Assembly: GCA_964589785.1 (NCBI GenBank)
Contig: CAZPUQ010000001.1
Span: forward strand, 310,001-374,000
Source of the DNA: JAGVSR01 sp964589785
GTDB lineage: Bacteria > Pseudomonadota > Alphaproteobacteria > Rhizobiales > Hyphomicrobiaceae
DNA length: 64,000 nucleotides
Reading direction: 5' to 3'
Positions 20,886 to 29,375 of this stretch are shown here, one piece after another. Positions within the stretch are counted from its first letter, which is position 1; each line of letters starts with the position of its first letter. The notes under the pieces were generated by a model that saw only the letters and a program-made list of their open reading frames with translations, was not told the DNA's origin and did no database searches. The position numbers and the translations under genes were made by a program.

Positions 20886-23858
20886 TCAGTTGCCGAGCCG
20901 CTCGAGAAGAGCCGGCACGTGAACCTGGTCGGCCTTGTAGTTGCCGGTGAGCGCGTGCATCACGATGTTGACGCCGGTTCTAAGCGCCATCTCGCGCTGC
21001 TGCTCGCCGCCCGGCACAACGGGGTAGAGCGGCCGGCCGCGGTCGTCGAGCGCCCAGGCTGTGGCGAAATCGTTGGGCGTGACGAGAATGGAGCTGACGC
21101 CGTCGGCCTGGCGCGCCTTGCGCTCCTCTCCGCCCGCGTCGTCCCCATCGCGCTCCTGGGCCTCGACCCAGAGCTGTCCGCCGTCCCACCGGCCGGGGAA
21201 CGACTGCAGGAGGTAGAAGGATTTCGTGAGCACGTGATCTTCCGGCACGGGCTCCAGGCGCGGAATGTCGAGCCGGCCGAGAAGACGCTGCAGCGCCGGC
21301 CCGCGCTCACCGGCCATGGCCATGCCGGTCGGCAGGCCGCTGCCGTAGTCGCGCGTGTCGAAAATGATCATGCCGCCCTGCTTCATGTAGGCGTCGATCT
21401 TGGCGAGCGTCGCCTCGGGCAGGGCCTCGGCCGTATCGAGCACGGGCCAGTACAGCACGGGAAAGAAGGAGATTTCGTCTTTGACGATGTCGACGGCACG
21501 CGGTTCGCCGGGCTCCACCGCGGTGCGCACGCGCAGGACCTTCATGAGGCCGCTGAGCCCCTGCCGGCTCACCTCGTCGACACTCGGGTCTCCTGTCAGG
21601 ACATAGCCGAACGTGACATGCGCCGTCGCGGCGACGGAGGCCTGGTCGGCGGGTGCGACGTCGGCCGGCACCGTAACCGTCGGCTCCGGCGCCGGCTCGC
21701 GGCCGGGGAACGTGAAGCGGCCCGGCAGCTCGAATCGGCCCGGCAGATCGAAATCCTGCGCACCGGCCGGAGGGGGCGCGAGGGTGCCGACGGCGAGGAG
21801 AAGGAGTGCGGCGTGTGCGGCCGGCCGCGCGCGCAAGGCGAGCCCGCCCATGAGGGCCAGCACGGCGGCGATGTCGATGAAGAGCAGACCGAGGGCCGCG
21901 AGCAGCAGCGCGGGTTTCAACGGCGTCGTGCCCTCCTTGTCGTAGCCCAGGCGCAGCGCGCCCGAGGGCGGAGCGGGCAGGGCGGCAAGCGCGGTCTTCG
22001 GCGTGACGATGTTGACGGCACGCGGCGCACCGCCCTGGCCGTAGTAGCCCGGCGGATGATCGAGGCTTGCCGTCACCTTGTCGGCGTCGGCCCGCTTGAT
22101 GGGCTGGGCGCTGGGCGGCGGGGGCTTCAGCGCCCCGAAGCCGTCGAGGACGTGCGTCGGCGCGAGCGTCTCGGGCTGGTCGGCCGTCCCCGCCCCCGTG
22201 TCTTGATCCGCGACCGTGCCCGCCTCCGCGGCCTGTGCGGCCTCAGCGGGCGCGGCGGCGAGCGTGCCGAGCTCCGTGATCCGGCGCAGCATCTCCACGA
22301 AAAGACCCGACATCGGCAGGTTCGACCAGTCGGAGTTGGCGGTGACGTGGAAGAGGATGAGGTGGCCTTCGCCCTTGCGCGCGGCGGTCACGAGAGGCGT
22401 GCCGTCGTTGAGACGCGCCCACACTTTCACCTCCGGCGTCAGCAGGGCCGGATCGGCCAGCACCTGGCGCTTGATCGTCACGTCGGCCGGCACCGTCAGG
22501 CCCGCAAAAATGCTGCTGTCCTCGAAGGGGGCGAGCGGCTGCGGCGTCGACCAGGAGAGCGCGCCGCCGAGCGTTCGGCCGCCGGCCCTGAGCCCGACGG
22601 GAATGAGATCATCGCCTCCTTTTTCGAGCCGCGGGCCCGCGAAGCGGACGAGCACGCCGCCCTTCTCGACCCACTTCAGGACCTTCTCGGCGGCCTCCCC
22701 CGAGATCGTTCCGATGTCGGCGAGCATCATGACGCTCGCGCGGTCGTCGATGATCTTGCCGATGCCGGAGACGAGGTTCTTCTCCTTCGGCAGGATGATC
22801 TCGCTGAACGGCTGCACGGCGCGCTGGATGTAATAGAGCGGAGCCAGCAGCGGCTGCGCCTGCTCCTGCGCCTCGCCGCTGATGAGGCCGACCCGCTGCC
22901 ACTGCGAGCGCTGGTCGAGCAGGCTGACGCTGCCCGCCGACCGCATGCCCGCGATCTCGAGCCGCGTCACCTGGTTGCGCAGTTCGAGCGGCATCTCGAT
23001 CGCCGCCGTCCGCGACGTCTCGCCGGTCGCCAGTCGGAACGGCGCCTCGCCGAGACGCTGGCCCCGCGCCGAGAACGCCTGCACGAAGCCTTCGCGTCCG
23101 AGGCCCCCCGTGCGCACGATCCGCGCCGCCAGCTTGCCGTCCGTGCCGACGCTTGCCGATAGGCCGAGCGCCTCGCTTCCCGGTGCTATGTCGATGACGG
23201 CGAAGCTGCCGCCGCCCGCGCTCCGCGAGAGGCCGTCGGCGAAGCCCGCAGCCTTGCCGTCATGATCGATGCCGTCGGTGAGCCACACGATGCTTGCGGC
23301 GCCGGCGCCCGCGCCCTTGAGCGCAGTGTCGAGCACCGGGAGAAGCCCCATGCGGTCCGGCGCGAAGGGTTGCGGCTCGAGCGCTGCGGCGGTCGCGCGG
23401 GCATCGACGGGCGCTTCGAGCTTCACGACGGGAGCCTTTGTGGTCGCCGCCGTGCCGAAGACCGCGACGGGCCGGCTGCCGCCTTCCGCCTCGTCGATGA
23501 GGTGGTCGATCATGGCGAGCCGTTCGGTCCACGCATTGCTTGAGGCCCAGCCGTTGTCGACCGCGATGACGACGGGCCCGCTGCCGGAGATCGCCGACTG
23601 CGACTGCGGATTGAGAACCGGCTCGGCGAGCGCGACGATGACGAGCGCCGCTGCGAGAAGCCGGATGAGCAGCAGCCACCACGGCGTCCTCGCCGGTGTC
23701 TTCTCCTTGTTCTCGATGCCGACGAGGATGCGCGTCGGCGGAAACGAGATCTGCTGCGGACGCGGCGGCACCGTGCGCAGCAGCCAGTAGATGAGCGGCA
23801 GCGCCGCGAGGCCCGCGAGCAGCCAGGGGTTGAGGAACGCGAGTGCGGAGAAGCCCAT
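20886..23858 (-). CDS. BatA-like N-terminus / DUF4159 membrane protein
   Basis: A 990-residue protein. Residues 1-90 are the BatA N-terminal segment: two membrane helices around FLNPWLLAGLAALPLIYWLL and WWLLLIRLLAAALVIVALA. A VWA-like strand follows (VVIAVDNGWASS), with the MIDAS DxSxS motif changed to DNGWA, so metal binding is doubtful. Another membrane pair lies near residues 655-705, and the C-terminal about 220 residues (HVTFGYVLTGDPSVDEVS to the end) are DUF4159. ATG 23856-23858 overlaps the DUF58 stop (TGATG); GTG 23861 is an alternative start. The close packing indicates translational coupling. Confidence 0.82.
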   Translation of the reverse strand: MGFSALAFLNPWLLAGLAALPLIYWLLRTVPPRPQQISFPPTRILVGIENKEKTPARTPWWLLLIRLLAAALVIVALAEPVLNPQSQSAISGSGPVVIAVDNGWASSNAWTERLAMIDHLIDEAEGGSRPVAVFGTAATTKAPVVKLEAPVDARATAAALEPQPFAPDRMGLLPVLDTALKGAGAGAASIVWLTDGIDHDGKAAGFADGLSRSAGGGSFAVIDIAPGSEALGLSASVGTDGKLAARIVRTGGLGREGFVQAFSARGQRLGEAPFRLATGETSRTAAIEMPLELRNQVTRLEIAGMRSAGSVSLLDQRSQWQRVGLISGEAQEQAQPLLAPLYYIQRAVQPFSEIILPKEKNLVSGIGKIIDDRASVMMLADIGTISGEAAEKVLKWVEKGGVLVRFAGPRLEKGGDDLIPVGLRAGGRTLGGALSWSTPQPLAPFEDSSIFAGLTVPADVTIKRQVLADPALLTPEVKVWARLNDGTPLVTAARKGEGHLILFHVTANSDWSNLPMSGLFVEMLRRITELGTLAAAPAEAAQAAEAGTVADQDTGAGTADQPETLAPTHVLDGFGALKPPPPSAQPIKRADADKVTASLDHPPGYYGQGGAPRAVNIVTPKTALAALPAPPSGALRLGYDKEGTTPLKPALLLAALGLLFIDIAAVLALMGGLALRARPAAHAALLLLAVGTLAPPPAGAQDFDLPGRFELPGRFTFPGREPAPEPTVTVPADVAPADQASVAATAHVTFGYVLTGDPSVDEVSRQGLSGLMKVLRVRTAVEPGEPRAVDIVKDEISFFPVLYWPVLDTAEALPEATLAKIDAYMKQGGMIIFDTRDYGSGLPTGMAMAGERGPALQRLLGRLDIPRLEPVPEDHVLTKSFYLLQSFPGRWDGGQLWVEAQERDGDDAGGEERKARQADGVSSILVTPNDFATAWALDDRGRPLYPVVPGGEQQREMALRTGVNIVMHALTGNYKADQVHVPALLERLGN

Positions 23859-24826
23859 CACGCCCCCCCAGCGGTGGCATCGGCGCGGTAGACCGCCCCA
23901 AGCTCGCCGGACAGACGCATGAGCAGCGTCAGCAGCGGCTCGGTCGCCGGCCGGTCGGTGTGATGGACGAGGAACGACCAGCCAAGCCGCCGCGTGAACT
24001 CCTCAAGCTCGGCGCGGTGGGCGGCGAGGCGGCGCTGGTACTCGGTGCGCAAGGTCTCGGCGCGATCGGCGATGAAGCGGTCGCGGCCGGACGGGCTCAA
24101 GAACTCGGCCCGGCCGCTGTAGGGCAGCGTTTCCTCCGCCGGGTCGAGCACCTGCACCATGTGGCCGCGTGCGCCGAGCGAAGCGAGCTGCTCGATGCGC
24201 TCGCGCAGCGCGGGGATGGGAGCCAGGAAATCGCCGAACAGCACCACCTCGGCATGGCGCGGGATCTCCTGGCGCGGCGGCCGGCTCTTCGTGAGGAGCG
24301 GGGAATCGAGATTGGCGAGGATCGCCTGCGCGAGCAGCATCGCGATGGTGCGGCGGCCGGAGGGCTGCGACAGTCCCATGAGCCCGACGCGCTCGCCGCC
24401 GCGGATCAACAGCTCGGCCGCCGCGAGCATGAGGATGACGCTGCGATCGCGCTTCGTCAGGCCGGCAAGGTGGCTCTTGAAATCCATCGACGAGGACAGG
24501 TCGGACCAGACCCAGACGGTGTGCGCCGCCTCCCACTCGCGCTCGCGCACGTAGACATGATCGGAGGAGGCCGAGCGGCGCCAGTCGATGAGCTGCGCGC
24601 TGTCGGAGCCTTCATAGGGGCGGAACTGCCAGAAGGTCTCGCCGGGACCCGATCGCCGCCGGCCATGGATGCCGTGCGCCACCGTCTGCGAGATGCGCCG
24701 CGCGTCGATGAGCAGATCGGGGAGGCGGTCGGCGAGCGCGTGCGCGCTCTCCTGCAGGCCGGCGATCGCCTGCGCGCCGCCGTCTCCTGCCTTGCCTGCC
24801 GACCAGTTTGCCGCGGTCGAAGCCAT
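23858..24826 (-). CDS. DUF58 domain protein
   Basis: A 322-residue cytoplasmic protein of the DUF58 group, which nearly always sits next to a MoxR ATPase and supplies a VWA-like binding surface. The conserved block GETFWQFRPYEGSDSAQLIDWRRSA (in outline, about residues 62-86) is followed by VYVREREWE and WSDLSSSMDF, the latter giving a complete DxSxS MIDAS-type metal site. It starts 10 bp after the MoxR gene and its stop overlaps the next start, so it is the second gene of a four-gene operon. The client is unknown. Confidence 0.9.
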   Translation of the reverse strand: MASTAANWSAGKAGDGGAQAIAGLQESAHALADRLPDLLIDARRISQTVAHGIHGRRRSGPGETFWQFRPYEGSDSAQLIDWRRSASSDHVYVREREWEAAHTVWVWSDLSSSMDFKSHLAGLTKRDRSVILMLAAAELLIRGGERVGLMGLSQPSGRRTIAMLLAQAILANLDSPLLTKSRPPRQEIPRHAEVVLFGDFLAPIPALRERIEQLASLGARGHMVQVLDPAEETLPYSGRAEFLSPSGRDRFIADRAETLRTEYQRRLAAHRAELEEFTRRLGWSFLVHHTDRPATEPLLTLLMRLSGELGAVYRADATAGGA

Positions 24827-24836
24827 GATCTGAGTG

Positions 24837-25835
24837 CTATCCGGCCTTGGCGGCCAGCCGCGCGATGAGTCCCGCCAGATCCTGGTTGTCCGCGCGGGCG
24901 GCGAACTTGAGCGCCATGCGGTGCTTCAGGACAGGCTCCGCCAACTCGACGACGTCGTCGACCGACGGCGCAAGACGGCCGTCGATGAGGGCCTTGGCCC
25001 TGACCGCGAGCATCAGGGCCTGGCTGGCGCGGGGACCCGGCCCCCAGGCGACGTAGCGGTCGACCTCGGCATCGGCGTCCGGGCCCGGACGGGCGGACCG
25101 GACGAGCGTCAGGATCGCCTCGACGACCTTGTCCGGCACGGGGATCTGGCGCACGAGGCGCTGCACAGACATGAGCTCGCCGGCCGTCATCACGGTTTCC
25201 AGGCGCCGCTCCTCCGTGCCGGTGGTCGAGTACAGCATGCGACGCTCGGCCGAAAGATCAGGATAGGTCACGTCGATCTGCAGCAGGAAGCGGTCGAGCT
25301 GGGCCTCCGGCAAGGGATAGGTGCCCTCCTGCTCGAGCGGGTTCTGCGTGGCGAGCACATGGAAGGGCGTGGGAATGTCGTGGCGCTGGCCGGCGACCGT
25401 CACATGGTGCTCCTGCATGGCCTGCAGCAGCGCCGACTGCGTCTTGGGCGACGCGCGGTTGATCTCGTCGGCCATCAGGAGCTGGGTGAAGATCGGCCCC
25501 TTGATGAAGCGGAACGAGCGCGTCTTCGAGGCGCTCTCCTCCAGCACCTCCGAGCCGATGATGTCGGACGGCATCAGGTCGGGCGTGAACTGGATGCGCT
25601 TGGCGTCGAGGCCAAGCACCTTGCCGAGGGTGTCGACGAGGAGCGTCTTGGCGAGGCCGGGCACGCCGATGAGCAGCGCATGGCCGCCGGACAGAAGCGT
25701 GATCAGCGTGCGCTCGATGACGGTGTCCTGGCCGTAGATGACGCCGGCGGCGGCCTTGTGGGCACGCTGGACCTGCTGGGCTGCGGCCTCGAGACGCGGC
25801 ACGATGCTCTCATCCGTCGACGTCAGAACAGTCAT
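24837..25835 (-). CDS. MoxR family AAA+ ATPase
   Basis: First gene of the operon, 332 residues. MoxR ATPases act as chaperones for metal insertion or complex assembly, usually together with VWA partner proteins such as those encoded next. Walker A is GVPGLAKT (about residue 60), Walker B is LLMADEINRA (about residue 122), and sensor 1 lies in FHVLATQNP. ATG 25833-25835 follows GGAG at a normal distance; the longer frame to 25880 has no such signal. The promoter must lie in the 230 bp shared with DUF1285, where a 14-bp tandem repeat is found. Confidence 0.92.
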   Translation of the reverse strand: MTVLTSTDESIVPRLEAAAQQVQRAHKAAAGVIYGQDTVIERTLITLLSGGHALLIGVPGLAKTLLVDTLGKVLGLDAKRIQFTPDLMPSDIIGSEVLEESASKTRSFRFIKGPIFTQLLMADEINRASPKTQSALLQAMQEHHVTVAGQRHDIPTPFHVLATQNPLEQEGTYPLPEAQLDRFLLQIDVTYPDLSAERRMLYSTTGTEERRLETVMTAGELMSVQRLVRQIPVPDKVVEAILTLVRSARPGPDADAEVDRYVAWGPGPRASQALMLAVRAKALIDGRLAPSVDDVVELAEPVLKHRMALKFAARADNQDLAGLIARLAAKAG

Positions 25836-25928
25836 GGAAGCTCCTGTCCGCGGCGGTGCGCGGTTCTTGACTTGGCGCAAGCCTGCGGGTCTCGTGCAAA
25901 GTTACATACGCTGCGGCCCCAGTATAGA

Positions 25929-25956
25929 ACCTGACGTACAGGACCTGACGTACAGG
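25929..25956. repeat. Tandem 14-bp repeat in divergent promoter region
   Basis: ACCTGACGTACAGG occurs twice head to tail between the divergent MoxR and DUF1285 genes, about 95 bp upstream of the MoxR start. Each unit contains the palindrome-like TGACGTAC. Equal spacing of 14 bp makes it a candidate double operator, but no regulator can be named. Confidence 0.5.
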
Positions 25957-26066
25957 ACCGGGGGCGCGCTCCGATAGCGGGTGCGATAGTGCCCGTCCGC
26001 GCCCCTCTCCGGTCAAGTTAAACCTGTGTAACCGGTTCCAGCGCTTGATGATATCGAACTCCAGCG

Positions 26067-26654
26067 GTGAGCACCCCGATGCCGGGAAACGAGACTGAAA
26101 AGGAAGCCGAAAACCGTTTGGGGGGCCTTGCGGCGACGCTCAAGGAGAGTGCCGGATCCGGCCCGCCGTCGGTCGAGAGCTGGGACCCGCCCTATTGCGG
26201 CGACATCGGACTGGAAATCCGGGCCGATGGAACGTGGCTCTACCGCGGCTCCCCGATCACCCGGCCGGCGCTGGTCAAGCTCTTCGCCGGCGTCCTGCGC
26301 AAGGATTCCGATGGCAGGACCTATCTCGTCACCCCGGCGGAGAAGGTGGACGTCACGGTCGCCGACGCGCCGTTCCTCGCCGTGGAGATGGACGTCGTGG
26401 GCGAGGCGCCGCGCCAGAAGCTCGTCTTTCGCACCAATGTCGATGACGTGGTGACCTGCGGGCCGGAGCATCCGCTGCGCTTCGCGGTCGATCCGGGCAC
26501 CGGCGCAATCAAGCCCTACGTGCGCGTGCGCGGGCGGCTCGAGGCGCTGGTGACGCGCGCTCTGACGCACGCGCTGCTCGAGGAGGCCACCGAGACCGAG
26601 CCCGCCGGCGTGCGCAGCGGCGGCGTTCTTTTTCTGATCCCCGACACGCCCTGA
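26067..26654 (+). CDS. DUF1285 domain protein
   Basis: A 195-residue protein of the DUF1285 family, typical of proteobacteria and of unknown function. Family marks: the CGDIGLEIRADGTWLYRGSPI block near residue 46 (in outline), RPALVKLFAGVLRKDSDG, and YLVTPAEKVDVTVADAPFLAVEM. The start used is GTG 26067; ATG 26079, four codons on, is equally possible. In relatives this gene lies next to MoxR operons; here it is transcribed away from one. No export signal. Confidence 0.82.
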   Translation: MSTPMPGNETEKEAENRLGGLAATLKESAGSGPPSVESWDPPYCGDIGLEIRADGTWLYRGSPITRPALVKLFAGVLRKDSDGRTYLVTPAEKVDVTVADAPFLAVEMDVVGEAPRQKLVFRTNVDDVVTCGPEHPLRFAVDPGTGAIKPYVRVRGRLEALVTRALTHALLEEATETEPAGVRSGGVLFLIPDTP

Positions 26655-26882
26655 TGGCGGATAGGCCCTGACCGTACGAGGCCGGGCCGAAGGCGGGATC
26701 GCTGTACGCCTTGCCGGAGTTAACCCGGCTCATCGTTTCCCGCGTCACCCGTGGGATCGGCGCGGGCGTCAAGGGGTTTAATTGCGCTGCAATACAAATT
26801 GATCCCTGTCTTTCGGCACCGGAGGAGAGTAGGTCGCCGCGCTGATGCTGCGTTGCGGCAGGCTATGGCTAGGATCGCCAGC

Positions 26883-28796
26883 ATGGTCAGGACCGACACG
26901 TCGGCCGACGCCACCGGCTCCCACGCACAGGGCGCGATACCGTCCACGAGGTTTGCCGGGCTCGTCATCGGCTCAATCGGAGTCGTGTACGGCGATATCG
27001 GCACCTCGCCTCTCTATGCCTTTCGCGAAGCGGTCACGGCGGCGAAGGCCGGCGGCCTCGAAGGGCGCGAGGCCGTCCTCGGCGTGCTGTCGCTCATCGT
27101 CTGGGCGCTGATGCTGATCGTGACGTTCAAGTACGTCCTCGTCATGCTGCGCGCCGACAACAACGGCGAGGGCGGCACCTTCGCGCTGATGGCGCTCGGC
27201 CAGCGCGCAGCCAAGCGCAGCGCCCCGCTGCTCTTCATGCTGGGGCTGGCGGGCGCCTCGTTCTTCTACGGCGACGCCGTCATCACGCCGGCGATCTCGG
27301 TGCTCTCGGCCGTGGAGGGGCTGAAGCTCGTCTCACCCGTCTTCGACGGCTGGGTCGTGCCGCTGGCGCTTCTCATCCTCGTCGGGCTGTTTGCCGTGCA
27401 ATCGCGCGGCACCGCCCGCGTCGCACGGTATTTCGGGCCCATCACGGGCCTCTGGTTCCTGGTGATGGCCGGCGGCGGGCTCGCGCACATTGCCGACGAT
27501 TTTCATATCCTGCAGGCGCTGAGCCCGCATCACGGCGCGCTGCTCGTCGCCACGAACGGCTTTCTCGGTCTGACGATGCTCGGCCTTGTCTTTCTCGCCG
27601 TGACGGGTGCGGAGGCGCTCTACGCGGACCTTGGCCACTTCGGTCGCCGCCCGATCCAGTATGCGTGGCTGCTGTTCGTCCTGCCGGCGCTGGTGCTCAA
27701 CTACTTCGGCCAGGGGGCGCTCGTCCTCGCCCATCCGGAGACGATCGAGAACCCGTTCTTCCGGCTCTATCCGGACTGGGCTCTGCTGCCCGTCGTTCTC
27801 GTCGCCACCGTGGCCACCGTGATCGCGAGCCAAGCCGTCATCACCGGCGCGTTCTCGCTGACGCACCAGGCCGTGCAGCTCGGGCTTCTGCCGCGGATGA
27901 CGATCCGTCATACGTCGGAGGCGATGGCGGGACAAATCTACCTGCCGCAGGTCAATTGGCTGCTCTTCACGGGCGTCGTGTTCGTCGTCGCTCTGTTTGC
28001 GACCTCGAGCAACCTCGCAGCGGCCTACGGCGTCGCGGTCAGCGCCGACATGATCATCACCTCCGTCATGGGCTTCTTCGTCATCTGGCGCGTGTGGGGC
28101 TGGTCGGTGTGGGCGGCGGCCGCGATCATCGTGCCGCTGCTCGTGATCGAGCAGACGTTCTTCACTGCGAATATCCTCAAGGTGCTCGACGGCGGCTGGC
28201 TGCCGCTGCTCATGGCCGCATGCCTGTTCGGCGTCATGTGGACGTGGGTGCGCGGCTACCGGCTGCTGACGCAGAAGATCCGCCGCGAGGATACCGACCT
28301 CGCCTGGCTGGCACGCAAGCTGGAAGCGAAGCCCCCGGTACGCGTGCCCGGCACCGCCGTGTTCCTGTCAGCCGACATCGATCTCGCGCCCACCTGCCTG
28401 ATGCACAACCTGAAGCACAACCGCGTGCTGCACGAGCGCAATATCATTCTCTCGATCAAGACCGAGGAGGTGCCGCGCGTGCCGCGCCACGAGCGCGTCG
28501 AGATCGACCGCTCAGATCCGCTGTTCACGAAGGTCATCGCGCACTACGGCTTCATGGAAAGCCCGAATGTTCCGAAGATCTTCGAGACCTGCAAGCGCAA
28601 GGACCTCAACGTGGAAGTATCGAACACCTCGTTCTTCCTGTCGCGGCGCTCGCTGCGTATCGCGCCGGGCTCGGAGCTGCCGCGCTGGCAGCAGCGCCTG
28701 TTCCTGGCACTCGCCGGCGCGGCGGAGGATGCCACGGTGTATTTCCGCATTCCGATGGATCGCGCCGTCGAGGTGGGCACCCAGGTCGCCGTGTGA
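26883..28796 (+). CDS. kup: Kup-type potassium uptake permease
   Basis: Proton-coupled K+ importer of the inner membrane (KUP/HAK/KT family), 637 residues with 12 predicted membrane segments in the first about 440 and a C-terminal cytoplasmic domain. The family signature GVVYGDIGTSPLYAFREA is at the first helix, followed by RADNNGEGGTFALMAL and FFYGDAVITPAISVLSA, all intact. ATG 26883 has AGGA eight bases upstream; ATG 26865 in the same frame is possible. A second GGAGG at 26820 is too far away. The gene stands alone, convergent with the DUF411 gene. Confidence 0.95.
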   Translation: MVRTDTSADATGSHAQGAIPSTRFAGLVIGSIGVVYGDIGTSPLYAFREAVTAAKAGGLEGREAVLGVLSLIVWALMLIVTFKYVLVMLRADNNGEGGTFALMALGQRAAKRSAPLLFMLGLAGASFFYGDAVITPAISVLSAVEGLKLVSPVFDGWVVPLALLILVGLFAVQSRGTARVARYFGPITGLWFLVMAGGGLAHIADDFHILQALSPHHGALLVATNGFLGLTMLGLVFLAVTGAEALYADLGHFGRRPIQYAWLLFVLPALVLNYFGQGALVLAHPETIENPFFRLYPDWALLPVVLVATVATVIASQAVITGAFSLTHQAVQLGLLPRMTIRHTSEAMAGQIYLPQVNWLLFTGVVFVVALFATSSNLAAAYGVAVSADMIITSVMGFFVIWRVWGWSVWAAAAIIVPLLVIEQTFFTANILKVLDGGWLPLLMAACLFGVMWTWVRGYRLLTQKIRREDTDLAWLARKLEAKPPVRVPGTAVFLSADIDLAPTCLMHNLKHNRVLHERNIILSIKTEEVPRVPRHERVEIDRSDPLFTKVIAHYGFMESPNVPKIFETCKRKDLNVEVSNTSFFLSRRSLRIAPGSELPRWQQRLFLALAGAAEDATVYFRIPMDRAVEVGTQVAV

Positions 28797-28809
28797 TGGG
28801 GACGCGCCC

Positions 28810-29262
28810 TCAGTGTTTGGCGAAGACCTCGGAGGTCCCGTCCTTCCTGATGAGAAGCACGTCGTAAGGCTCCTTGGGGCCGTCATCCTCCATCCCCGGC
28901 GAGCCGAGCGGCATGCCGGGAGCGGCGAGGCCTGCCGCGTCGGGCTTCTCTGCGAGGAGCCGGCGGACATCGTCGGCCGGAACGTGACCTTCGATGACAT
29001 AGCCGTCGATGATCGCGGTGTGACAGGAGGATTGCTCCGGCTTCAGGCCAAGACGAATCTTGAGCCGGTTGAGATCCGAATTCACCATGTCCCGGGCTTC
29101 GAGCTTGAAGCCTGCATCCGTCATATGCGCCATCCAGGCGGTGCAGCAGGTGCAGGTCGGGGACTTGAAGACCTCGACGACGCTGGTCGCGGCTGGCTCG
29201 CCGCGCGCGGGAGAGGCGATCAAGACCGCGATGAGAGCGGCGGTGAGCGGGTGGCGGAGCAT
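28810..29262 (-). CDS. Exported DUF411 protein, putative metal-binding
   Basis: A 150-residue protein with a short signal peptide (cleavage near ARGEPA, about residue 23) and a DUF411 domain. DUF411 proteins are thioredoxin-like and often lie near copper-resistance genes. The cysteine cluster SPTCTCCTAW (about residues 37-46) and a later cysteine in EQSSCHTA are visible, as is the GHVPADDVRRLL block. ATG 29260-29262 is chosen over a TTG six codons upstream because it makes a compact signal peptide. Function is unproven; a role in periplasmic metal handling is an inference. Confidence 0.8.
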   Translation of the reverse strand: MLRHPLTAALIAVLIASPARGEPAATSVVEVFKSPTCTCCTAWMAHMTDAGFKLEARDMVNSDLNRLKIRLGLKPEQSSCHTAIIDGYVIEGHVPADDVRRLLAEKPDAAGLAAPGMPLGSPGMEDDGPKEPYDVLLIRKDGTSEVFAKH

Positions 29263-29375
29263 GGCATCCTTGTTGGTCAATTTCGCGCTACTCTATGCCA
29301 TCGGCGGGCGATCTGTCGCGTTACAGGGTCGCATTCGAGGACGGTAGACCGGTCGGCGCATCAGCAAGGGCCGTC

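Noticed and set aside
26845..27111. 88-residue frame preceded by GGAGGAG upstream of kup
   Set aside because: It lies out of frame over the kup N-terminus, and the kup reading is supported by the family signature.
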